From Lewinellaceae bacterium (lineage in GTDB: Bacteria > Bacteroidota > Bacteroidia > Chitinophagales > Saprospiraceae), in assembly GCA_020636325.1 (NCBI GenBank), contig JACJYC010000018.1:102321-166320 (forward strand): DNA of 64,000 nt. Reading direction: 5' to 3'. Shown here piece by piece: positions 43,626-51,067 of the stretch. The notes below the pieces were generated by a model. It ran no database searches. It saw only the letters and a list, made by a program, of their open reading frames with translations, and was not told the origin of the DNA. The position numbers were made by a program, and so were the translations under genes. Numbering within the stretch: the stretch's first letter is position 1; each line of letters opens with the position of its first letter.

Positions 43626-44582
43626 TTATTGTACCGCCTTGATTTTTTTGCCGAGTTCTACCGCTTTCTCGTGGAAAGGATGTCCGGCGTCTGCTGTCAG
43701 GGCGGCCAAACCGGCATCAAATTGAGCCTTGTCCGCAGGGTATCGGGCAGCATAACACAACAGTTCATTCCATTGCGCCCGTTCATTGTACGGCGGCAAT
43801 CCCGACCGGCTGATTGCCCGGAAGACCGCAGCGCTCTTGTCGTAAGCTTTCAACTGGAAAAGCGCATGGGCTTTGATCTCCTGCGCCCGGATATAATAGC
43901 TGTTGCCCTTCCCGAATTGATCCGCGGCTTTGACGGCCTCTTCGTATTGCCTGTTTTCATAGGCTGTCAACGCCTGGGCCAGCGGGTCGGTTTGTCCGTT
44001 ATTGCCGGCGCCCCTGAGGTTTCCCGCATCCAGGTCTTCATAAAAATCCCCGACAACGGCCAGGTAGCGCGCATTGCCGGTTGTCGTGTTGTTCTTTTCC
44101 CTGACCGGCGATTGATCCTGTGCCTTTTCATTGCCGGTTTCCTGTTGTTGCGTTGGCGCATTACCGGGGTCGTCGGGCTGATTTTCCGCTACCGGCAGTT
44201 TGGGCGCCAGTTCGTTCGACACCGGCTTTTCAGGCGGAGCGGGCTCTTGTCCGGGAGCGGGCCCGCCGGGTTGCAGTACCGCGACCAAGGCCCATACGCC
44301 CAGGCCCGCGACGAGGAGCCCAATGCCCCAGATCCAATTGCGGTTCTTTCCCCGGGGTTTATGGTCCGGTTGCCCCTCCTCCTTCCATCGCGCCATATCC
44401 CCCCTCAGCTGCTCCTCGATCAGCACCTCGCCGGCATCCAGCTCCATTTGCTGCATTTCCACCGCCATGGCCAGTTCGGGGTTTTCCGACATCCGGCGCC
44501 TGAACTCCGCCGATTCCGCTTCGGGCATCTCGCCGAGCAGAAACCGTTCGATCTCGTAGAATTGTTGTTCGTCTCTTTCCAT
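43626..44582 (-). CDS. putative anti-sigma factor with C-terminal TPR-like domain
   Basis: A 318-residue single-pass membrane protein. Residues 1-75 are a cytoplasmic helical domain (FLLGEMPEAESAEFRRRM.ENPELA, a typical zinc-less anti-sigma opening), 83-103 a transmembrane helix (WIWGIGLLVAGLGVWALVAV), 105-165 a Pro/Gln/Asn-rich linker, and 195-315 TPR-like helices (ALTAYENRQYEEAVKAADQF). It follows the sigma-factor gene by 6 bp, so the two are cotranscribed. By analogy the N-terminus should hold the sigma factor and the periplasmic TPR part should sense a signal, possibly the TPR-CHAT protein encoded head-on. The function is inferred from context. Confidence 0.65.
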   Translation of the reverse strand: MERDEQQFYEIERFLLGEMPEAESAEFRRRMSENPELAMAVEMQQMELDAGEVLIEEQLRGDMARWKEEGQPDHKPRGKNRNWIWGIGLLVAGLGVWALVAVLQPGGPAPGQEPAPPEKPVSNELAPKLPVAENQPDDPGNAPTQQQETGNEKAQDQSPVREKNNTTTGNARYLAVVGDFYEDLDAGNLRGAGNNGQTDPLAQALTAYENRQYEEAVKAADQFGKGNSYYIRAQEIKAHALFQLKAYDKSAAVFRAISRSGLPPYNERAQWNELLCYAARYPADKAQFDAGLAALTADAGHPFHEKAVELGKKIKAVQ

Positions 44583-44588
44583 AGCGGT

Positions 44589-45173
44589 CTAATTGACCAG
44601 GTTGAGCCACCCCGGATTGTTGTCAAAAAATGCTTTAAGTTTCAGCCGGCATCGGTAATTTTCCTTTTTGGCCATGTCGGCGCTGCTCAATCCCACCTGC
44701 TGGGCGATCTCTTCCATTGAGTAACGCAAGCTGTATAATTTCAGGATCTGCCGGCAACGATCGCCCACCTGTTTGAGGGCTTCGTCCAGAAAATGCCTTT
44801 TTTCGCCTTCCATGACCCGCGCTTCCACGGATTCCTGGGCCGAGTCGTGGTGCTGTACCGTCAGCTCGTCCTGCGGCCGCCTTTTCCGGAGTTGCCCCCA
44901 CCAATACCATTTGACGATCGCAATAAAATAGGTCTTCAGCGAGCTATCGCCTTTAAACCTGTTTTCCCGGATATTCCGGTCAAAGAGAATGATCGCCTCC
45001 TGAAAAACGTCCTCTCCATCCTGTTCATTACCGCCTTTCTCCCTGACGTGCCGAAGGGTCAGGTTTTTCCATTCCGGATTACCGAATATTTGGCGCAGTC
45101 CTTTTTCCCGTTCCATTTCCGATCCGGTGAGGGCTTTCAGCAGCGCCTCATCATCCCAGAGATTTTTCGACAT
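44589..45173 (-). CDS. ECF RNA polymerase sigma factor
   Basis: A 194-residue sigma-70 family protein. Region 2 covers about 20-95 (DVFQEAIILFDRNIRENRF and TYFIAIVKWYWWGQLRKR, the core-binding and -10 recognition helices); region 4 covers about 125-185 with the helix-turn-helix LKLYSLRYSMEEIAQQVGLSSADMAKKENYRCR. The length and the absence of regions 1 and 3 fit extracytoplasmic-function sigma factors. It is cotranscribed with the putative anti-sigma gene. A TATTTTTGC box lies 43 bp upstream of its ATG. Confidence 0.85.
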   Translation of the reverse strand: MSKNLWDDEALLKALTGSEMEREKGLRQIFGNPEWKNLTLRHVREKGGNEQDGEDVFQEAIILFDRNIRENRFKGDSSLKTYFIAIVKWYWWGQLRKRRPQDELTVQHHDSAQESVEARVMEGEKRHFLDEALKQVGDRCRQILKLYSLRYSMEEIAQQVGLSSADMAKKENYRCRLKLKAFFDNNPGWLNLVN

Positions 45174-45215
45174 GTCTTAGTGCGTTTTTTACCCAAAAGG
45201 TACCCAAGGGAAAGG

Positions 45216-45223
45216 CAAAAATA
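45216..45223 (-). promoter_or_regulatory. -7 promoter box of the sigma/anti-sigma pair
   Basis: On the minus strand TATTTTTG (followed by C) matches TAnnTTTG exactly, 43 bp upstream of ATG 45173. A TTTG lies 22 bp further upstream, slightly beyond ideal spacing. Confidence 0.45.
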
Positions 45224-45279
45224 ATTAAACATTGAGGCTGCGGTTCAAATCGCAGGAAGAAAAGTCGGCAGGAATGTGA

Positions 45280-46629
45280 TTACTCCTTTTTGAACGGCAC
45301 CGCCTGGATCACCTCCACCGGCTTCTGATCGCCCAATACCTCCCAGGGCGGGCCCTCCCGCAGTACGCGGATGGCTTCCTGATCGCAGGTCGGACAAAGG
45401 GAGCGGAGTACCTGGAAATTGGACAATTTCCCGTTGGGCTCAACGATGAACTTGAGTACCACCCGGCCGGCAATCGTGTCCTTCCGGACCTCATCCGGCA
45501 ATTTCACGTTGCGGCGCAGATAACGTTCAAGTCTGGCATACCCGCCCCTGGGCTCGGCGGTGGGGTCGGCGCTGTCCCGTTTTTTGGTCTGGCTGAATCC
45601 CGATACCTGGACTTCGTCCAGCGCAAGCGTTTCGTCCAGTTTCACATTCAGCGGTCCGGGGCCGGCCGCATCCAGTTCTTTGGAGGCATAGCCGGTATAG
45701 GAGATCACCAGTTTCTGATCCGGAGAGTTGGTTATCAGGGAGAATTTGCCGTCCAGGTCGGTAACGGCGCCTTGATTGGTCCCTTTTGCAACCACCGTCG
45801 CGCCGATGAGGGGAAGGCCGTCGCCGGAGGTCACCGTACCTTCGACCAGGCGCCCGGCGGGCGCGCCCGCAGAAGCGTTGGCGGCCGGTTGGCTTTCAGC
45901 CTTTGATATTTCTTTTCTGGACGGCGCCGGAGGAGGAGGAGGGGGCGAAAGGTGCTCCGCGGTTTCCCTTGACCGGGCAGCACCCGGTTTCTCCGTCTTT
46001 TTAGCATTCGGCAACGCTTCGGTCAGGGCGGCATCGCTCAGGACAGACGGCTCGGATTCCTCATCGGCGGCCTGGTCCGCATTGCGCCTGGGCGCCGCTA
46101 TCAGACCCGGCGGTTGTTCCGCAGGAGCGGGCTTTTTTTCAACGGTTTTCTCTTTTTCCGGGGCGCGCTCCGCATTGGCGGCTATCCGTTCGGGCGCTTC
46201 CGTGCGGGCCGGCTCCGGCTTGTCCGCTTCCTCCGCGGCGGAATCTGCGGCCGGAGTCAACAGGGTGCGCTGTTCATCCGGTTTAGCGGGTTCCTGCGCT
46301 GATTTTGCCATCTCCTGGGCCAACCCGGTGTCCTCCGGCCTGTTCAGCACCCAGAAAGCGCTTCCGGCCACCGCGAGCAGGGCCACTGCCGCCGCTACCC
46401 GGTAGAACAATACCATGGGTCGCCGCTTTTCGGGGGCCAGCCGGGCGCGCAGGCGATCCAGGCTGCCCGTGTGGTCGGCTTCCGGAAACCGGCGGTAACC
46501 TTCCATCGCGTCGGACAGGAATTCGTCCTCACGCGACAGGTTTTCCAGTCTGGATTCTTCCTTCCAGCCGGTTTCGCCGCGCAGCCACCGCGTCAGCAAC
46601 GGTTTGATATGTCCCTTGGTCTTATTCAA
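45280..46629 (-). CDS. anti-sigma-like / SusC-like / TonB C-terminal hybrid protein
   Basis: A 449-residue inner-membrane protein in four parts. Residues 1-70: cytoplasmic anti-sigma-like segment (EDEFLSDAMEGYRRF). 73-95: transmembrane helix. 100-250: Ala/Pro/Glu-rich periplasmic spacer. About 257-335: carboxypeptidase-regulatory-like domain (GTVTSGDGLPLIGATVV...ISYTGYASKEL) followed by LDEVQVSGFSQTKKRDSAD, which mimics the start of a SusC plug. 365-449: TonB C-terminal domain (GGYARLERYLRRNVKLPDE...GRVVLKFIVEPNGKL). Start is TTG 46629 (no nearby ATG), overlapping the sigma gene by 8 bp. It could tie outer-membrane transport to the sigma factor; this is inference. Confidence 0.75.
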   Translation of the reverse strand: MNKTKGHIKPLLTRWLRGETGWKEESRLENLSREDEFLSDAMEGYRRFPEADHTGSLDRLRARLAPEKRRPMVLFYRVAAAVALLAVAGSAFWVLNRPEDTGLAQEMAKSAQEPAKPDEQRTLLTPAADSAAEEADKPEPARTEAPERIAANAERAPEKEKTVEKKPAPAEQPPGLIAAPRRNADQAADEESEPSVLSDAALTEALPNAKKTEKPGAARSRETAEHLSPPPPPPAPSRKEISKAESQPAANASAGAPAGRLVEGTVTSGDGLPLIGATVVAKGTNQGAVTDLDGKFSLITNSPDQKLVISYTGYASKELDAAGPGPLNVKLDETLALDEVQVSGFSQTKKRDSADPTAEPRGGYARLERYLRRNVKLPDEVRKDTIAGRVVLKFIVEPNGKLSNFQVLRSLCPTCDQEAIRVLREGPPWEVLGDQKPVEVIQAVPFKKE

Positions 46630-47215
46630 GTTCGTCGGCTTGTTTTTGATCCATGCATTTCCTCAGGTTGCGGCGGCCGTTCTGAATATGAGACCGGACC
46701 GTACCGAGGTCCTGTTTGTCCAGTTCGGCAATTTCCTTGTATGATTTGTCCTGATAATAGAACAATTCGATACATCGTTTTTGTTGATCGGACAATCCCT
46801 TGAGGCAATCCTGCAGCCAATGAGCCTGTTCGCCATCGGGAAGATCGTCTTCATTGTTTAGATGCCTGAAATCGACAGATTGCATAAGGCCGGGGTCAAA
46901 AGTTTGCAGGATTTTTTTCCCGTCCTTCCTCAGTTGCATCAGGCAATGGTTTTTGGCAAAGGTGTACAGCCAGGAACGAAAATACTGCACATCGTGTTCG
47001 GGCAGCTTCCTGACCAGCGATTCGTAGATCTCGATCACCGCATCCTGCGCAAGCGTTTCCTCGCCCAGATATTTCAGGCAAAGACCGTAGGTCAGCTCCA
47101 GATAGCGTTCATAGAGTTGCCCCAGGAATGCCTGGTCGCCGGTTTGACGGAACCTGGCCAGCAATTCCTGGTCGGAAACAGGATTTTTACGGTTGCGCCG
47201 CAGTGATCTCAGCAT
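46622..47215 (-). CDS. ECF RNA polymerase sigma factor
   Basis: A 197-residue sigma-70 family protein. Region 2 is at about 30-100 (YERYLELTYGLCLKYLGEETLAQDAVIEIYESL and YFRSWLYTFAKNHCLMQLRK), region 4 at about 130-190 (LSDQQKRCIELFYYQDKSYKEIAELDKQDLGTVRSHIQNGRRNLRK). The start ATG overlaps the stop of the nitroreductase gene by one base (TGATG), and the 3' end overlaps the hybrid TonB gene by 8 bp, so all three are translationally coupled. It would direct transcription in response to a signal passed through the hybrid protein. Confidence 0.88.
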   Translation of the reverse strand: MLRSLRRNRKNPVSDQELLARFRQTGDQAFLGQLYERYLELTYGLCLKYLGEETLAQDAVIEIYESLVRKLPEHDVQYFRSWLYTFAKNHCLMQLRKDGKKILQTFDPGLMQSVDFRHLNNEDDLPDGEQAHWLQDCLKGLSDQQKRCIELFYYQDKSYKEIAELDKQDLGTVRSHIQNGRRNLRKCMDQKQADELE

Positions 47216-47907
47216 CAGGCTCTTTCTTCGTCGGGCGAATTGTACCAGACCAGCACGTCCCTGGCTTCCTTGCGCCGGATATCGGGCACCATGGCCTCCT
47301 GCGCCGGATAACCGATCGGGATCAGCAGGAACGGCCGCTCGTTCTCGGGCCGTTCAAGGATCTCACACAGAAAATTCATCGGGCTGGGTGTATGGGTTAA
47401 CGCCACCAAACCCACATTGTGTATGGCGGCCAGCAAAAAACCGCAGGCCAGTCCGACGGATTCGCCGACGTAATAATTTTTCCGCTTTTCGCCGCCCACC
47501 ACATCGTACGCCTTCTTGAATACGACGATCAGGTACGGCGCCGTTTCCAGGAACGGTTTATGCCAATCGGTGCCGAAAGGCTGGAGGTCTTCGATCCACT
47601 CCGGCGACATCCGGCCGTTATAATTCTCATACTCCTCCTTTTCAGCCGCCTCCCGGATCTGCTTTTTGATCTCCGGGTTGGAAACCACGCAAAACGTCCA
47701 CGGTTGCTTGTGCGCACCCGACGGCGCCGTTGAGGCGGTCATCACAATATTTTCGATCACTTCCCTGGGAATGGGTTTGTCGCTGAAATCCCTGAGCGTT
47801 CTGCGCTTGTCCATCGCCTGGTAAAACTCCCGGCTCCGGTTCAGCATATCCGCCTTCGGATACCGGATGCCCTTGTAAGGGACAAACGGAAGTTGCGTTT
47901 TTGACAT
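47215..47907 (-). CDS. nitroreductase family flavoprotein, iodotyrosine deiodinase-like
   Basis: A 230-residue FMN-dependent oxidoreductase. The N-terminal AMDKRRTLRDFSDKPIP is the usual FMN-phosphate site (RR.LRDF.), APSGAHKQPW (about 75-84) is the second FMN loop, and the lid EKEEYENYNGRMSPEW and FGTDWHKPFLETAPYLIVVF strongly resemble the iodotyrosine deiodinase branch, which can remove halogen from tyrosines. The natural substrate in bacteria is uncertain. It is the first gene of the operon that includes the second ECF sigma factor. Confidence 0.85.
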   Translation of the reverse strand: MSKTQLPFVPYKGIRYPKADMLNRSREFYQAMDKRRTLRDFSDKPIPREVIENIVMTASTAPSGAHKQPWTFCVVSNPEIKKQIREAAEKEEYENYNGRMSPEWIEDLQPFGTDWHKPFLETAPYLIVVFKKAYDVVGGEKRKNYYVGESVGLACGFLLAAIHNVGLVALTHTPSPMNFLCEILERPENERPFLLIPIGYPAQEAMVPDIRRKEARDVLVWYNSPDEERA

Positions 47908-47926
47908 GGTTTGATCAGATATTCAG

Positions 47927-47934
47927 CAAAGGTA
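47927..47934 (-). promoter_or_regulatory. -7 promoter box of the nitroreductase operon
   Basis: On the minus strand TACCTTTG followed by C matches TAnnTTTG, 20 bp before the ATG at 47907. The region further upstream is the simple-repeat tract, in which no TTTG at standard distance was seen. Confidence 0.4.
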
Positions 47935-47944
47935 GAATGTTTTG

Positions 47945-48069
47945 TGAATTGATTGAATTGATTCGATTCTTCGATTGATTCGATTGTTCCGATTTTTCGA
48001 TTGATTCGATTTTTCGATTCCTCGATTCCTCGATTCCTCAATTCCTCGATTCCTCGATTCCTCGATTGT
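47945..48069. repeat. AT-rich tandem 8-bp repeat TCGATTCC
   Basis: Six near-perfect copies of TCGATTCC run from 48014 to 48061, preceded by degenerate GATTGAATTGATTCGATT units. The reverse complement (GGAATCGA) dominates the region after the GH127 gene. The tract separates the divergent nitroreductase and GH127 genes and carries no reading frame of interest. Confidence 0.85.
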
Positions 48070-48099
48070 ATTATTCGGTTCAATAAAATTCTCTTTTCC

Positions 48100-48107
48100 T
48101 ATATTTG
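48100..48107 (+). promoter_or_regulatory. -7 promoter box of the GH127 gene
   Basis: TATATTTG matches TAnnTTTG and lies 38 bp before ATG 48146. The -33 position shows only a weak match (GGTT at 19 bp). Confidence 0.45.
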
Positions 48108-48145
48108 GAATGCCGTATTCACTATTTACTTGAAAAAACGCTACG

Positions 48146-50533
48146 ATGAAACCAGCATTGATCTGTTTGCTTTTGTTCCTGGCTGCCTGCAATTCCGCGC
48201 CGAAGCAGGAAGCCCTTTCCGGCGATTATCCCATCCAGCCGGTCAACTTTACCAAGGTGCATTTCAACGACGAATTCTGGGCGCCCCGCCTGCAAAAACA
48301 CGAAGAGGTCACCCTCGCCTATACCCTCGACCAATGCGATTCCACCAAACGCATCCTGAATTTCGAAATTGCAGCCGGCCGCAAGACCGGTAAGTTCAAT
48401 ACCGTTTACCCGTTCGACGATTCCGACGTGTATAAGATCGTGGAAGGCGCTTCCTACGCGCTACAGGTCAAAGCCAATCCGGCCCTGGATGCCCGGCTCG
48501 ATTCCCTCATCGACCTGTTCGGCGACGCCGCCGAAGACGACGGGTACCTCTACACCAACCGGACCATCGACCCGGTCAACACCCACCCCTGGGCCGGGCA
48601 CGAGCGGTGGGAACTCTGCTACGACAACAGCCACGAGCTCTACAATATGGGCCATTTCTACGAAGCCGCCGTAGCGCACTACCTGGCCACCGGCAAACGC
48701 AGCATGCTCGACCTGGCCATCAAAAACGCCGACCTGATCTGCAATGACTTCGGCCCCGGCAAGATCGAACGCATCCCCGGTCACCAGGTCATCGAAATGG
48801 GCCTGGCCAAGCTCTATCGCATCACCGGCGACCCCAAATACCTGAAGGAAGCCCAATTCTTCCTGGACCTCCGCGGCGGCGACCCCAAGGATCAATACCG
48901 CCAGAATGACATCAAGGTGGTCGACCAGCGCAAGGCTGTTGGGCACGCCGTTCGGGCCGGCTATATGTACTCCGGAATGGCCGATGTGGCAGCCCTGACC
49001 GGCAACCAGGCTTATATCACCGCCATCGACAGCATCTGGGAAGACGTCGTCCGGGGCAAGATCTATGTCACAGGCGGCATCGGCGCTACGGGCAACAACG
49101 AAGGCTTTGCCGAGCCGTACGCCCTGCCCAATTATTCCGCTTACTGCGAAACCTGCGCCTCCATCGCCAATGTGTTCTGGAACCACCGGCTCTTCCTCCT
49201 CCATGGTCATGCCAAGTACATCGACGTGCTCGAACGCACCCTTTACAACGCCCTGCTCTCGGGACTGTCCCTGTCCGGCGACCGCTTTTTCTATCCCAAC
49301 GTCCTGGAAGCCCGCCGCAACCGCGAGCGAAGCCCCTGGTTCTCCTGCGCCTGCTGCCCGTCCAATATGGCCCGATTCCTGCCGTCCATACCGGGATATC
49401 AATACGCCGTTCGAAACAATGAACTCTATGTCAACCTCTACATCGGCGGACATGCGGAAATCGACCTGGGCGACAATACCGTCCAACTCGACCAATCTAC
49501 CCGGTACCCGTTCGACGGCCGGGTCAATATCGCTGTGACGCCGGCCAGGACCGGCAAATTCACCCTTAAGCTCCGCATTCCCGGTTGGGCCCAAAACGAG
49601 GCCATCGCCTCCCCGCTCTATTGGTTCGACCAGGCAGCCGCTGCGCCGGTCACCGTCAGTGTCAACGGCAAAACGGTCAGTTACAAGGTAGTGGACGGGT
49701 ACGCCGTCATCTCCCGGAAATGGAAGGAAGGCGACAACGTCAAAGTCGATATGCCGATGCCCGTCCGGCGGGTATTCGCCAATGAGCACGTCAAATCCGA
49801 CCTCGGCCGCCAGGCCTTCCAGCGCGGACCGCTCATCTATTGCTTCGAAGGACAAGACCAGCCCCGGCCGGAGACCATCCATTACCTGGTCGACAAGGAC
49901 GCGCCGGCCGGGACGGCATTCGAGAAGGATCTGCTCAACGGCGTTCAGACCATCACGGTACAGGGCCGTTTCCTGGAAGAAACCGAATCCGGCCCGGTTG
50001 AAACCCCGGCGACCATGAAGGCCATTCCGTATTACGCCTGGGCCAATCGCGGCAAGGACTATATGTCTGTCTGGGTACCCTACGACAAGGATTACGCCAC
50101 GGCCTTACCGGCCCCGAGCATCGCCAGCCGCAGCAAGGTCAGCGCCAGCGAGGGCGTCCGGGGCAACGTCGAGGTCGTAGCCGACCGCATCAATCCGGCC
50201 GGCGACGAAAGCCCGTATATCCACTGGTGGCCCAAATTCGGGACCCGGGAATGGCTGCAATACGACTTTCAGGAAGCGGCCCGGGTGTCGTCCGTCCAGG
50301 TTTACTGGTTCGACGATTCACCCAACGGCGGTTGCCGGATTCCTGCGTCCTGGAAATTATTGTACCGGAAGAACGGCCGCTGGCAGGAAGTGCCGAACCC
50401 ATCGGGTTATTCCGCTACCAAGGACGCTTTTGACCGGGTTACTTTCGACCCCGTGACTACAGACGGATTGCGGTTGGAAATGCAATTGCAGGAAGGCGTT
50501 TCTGCGGGGGTTTATGAGTGGGTGGTGGAGTGA
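48146..50533 (+). CDS. GH127 beta-L-arabinofuranosidase-like lipoprotein
   Basis: A 795-residue lipoprotein (signal LLLFLAACNS, Cys15). The GH127 domain (about 35-650) has the residues known from Bifidobacterium HypBA1: Glu323 (GFAEPY, acid/base), the zinc-binding set Glu335, Cys337, Cys403 and Cys404 (CETC and SCACCPSN), with Cys403 the presumed nucleophile. Residues about 670-795 look like an F5/8 (discoidin-like) carbohydrate-binding domain (WLQYDFQEAARVSSVQVYWFDD). It should remove beta-L-arabinofuranose from plant or algal glycans. It converges on the SusD/SusC genes, which may import the released sugars or oligosaccharides. Repeats flank it on both sides. Confidence 0.9.
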   Translation: MKPALICLLLFLAACNSAPKQEALSGDYPIQPVNFTKVHFNDEFWAPRLQKHEEVTLAYTLDQCDSTKRILNFEIAAGRKTGKFNTVYPFDDSDVYKIVEGASYALQVKANPALDARLDSLIDLFGDAAEDDGYLYTNRTIDPVNTHPWAGHERWELCYDNSHELYNMGHFYEAAVAHYLATGKRSMLDLAIKNADLICNDFGPGKIERIPGHQVIEMGLAKLYRITGDPKYLKEAQFFLDLRGGDPKDQYRQNDIKVVDQRKAVGHAVRAGYMYSGMADVAALTGNQAYITAIDSIWEDVVRGKIYVTGGIGATGNNEGFAEPYALPNYSAYCETCASIANVFWNHRLFLLHGHAKYIDVLERTLYNALLSGLSLSGDRFFYPNVLEARRNRERSPWFSCACCPSNMARFLPSIPGYQYAVRNNELYVNLYIGGHAEIDLGDNTVQLDQSTRYPFDGRVNIAVTPARTGKFTLKLRIPGWAQNEAIASPLYWFDQAAAAPVTVSVNGKTVSYKVVDGYAVISRKWKEGDNVKVDMPMPVRRVFANEHVKSDLGRQAFQRGPLIYCFEGQDQPRPETIHYLVDKDAPAGTAFEKDLLNGVQTITVQGRFLEETESGPVETPATMKAIPYYAWANRGKDYMSVWVPYDKDYATALPAPSIASRSKVSASEGVRGNVEVVADRINPAGDESPYIHWWPKFGTREWLQYDFQEAARVSSVQVYWFDDSPNGGCRIPASWKLLYRKNGRWQEVPNPSGYSATKDAFDRVTFDPVTTDGLRLEMQLQEGVSAGVYEWVVE

Positions 50534-51067
50534 GGGGGGAGAAATGAGGAACTGAGGAACTGAGGAACTGAGGAATTGAAAAATTGGACCGATTAAGTCG
50601 ATTAATCCGAATGATTGGATTATGCTGACCAACTGACGGACGCCCCAAATCGGAGCAATCGAAAAATCGAGGAATCGAGGAATCGAGGAATCGAGGAATT
50701 GAGGAATCGAAAAATCGGAACAATTGAACAATCGAATCAATCAAAGAATTGAGGAATTGAAAAATTGGACCGATTAAGTCGATTAAGCCGAATGATTGGA
50801 TTATGCTGACCGACGGACGGACGCCCCGAATCGGAACAATCGAGGAATTGAGGAATTGAGGAATCGAAAAATCGAAAAATCGGAACAATCAAAGAATTGA
50901 GGATTTGTTGATTTGAGGGTTGTCGTTTTCAGGTCAACGAATCAACCAACCGCCGCAGGGGCTCCGTAAGCGCGAAGGTGGCGGATAAAGAGCGGAGATC
51001 GAGGAATCGAAGCGCTGTACATCAGTTCCTCGATTCCTCGATTCCTCAAATACTCAATTATCCTCTA
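50534..51067. repeat. 534-bp intergenic region of simple repeats with a 93-bp duplication
   Basis: No gene. The region is built of GAGGAATCGA, GAGGAATTGA and GGAACTGA-like units. Two ~93-bp copies of a longer sequence (50570-50662 and 50751-50843, beginning GAGGAATTGAAAAATTGGAC) differ at only a few positions and are spaced 181 bp apart. At 51026-51047 the orientation reverses (TTCCTCGATTCC units). It lies between the stop of GH127 and the stop of SusD, so it is not a promoter region. It is likely to be unstable and to recombine with the tract at 47945-48069. Confidence 0.85.

Noticed and set aside
48461..49882. Minus-strand frame of 473 codons opposite GH127
   Set aside because: Shadow of the GH127 gene, whose catalytic residues are intact.
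47945..51047. Possible CRISPR array in the tandem repeats around the GH127 gene
   Set aside because: The repeat unit is about 8 bp without unique spacers of constant length, and no cas genes are present.
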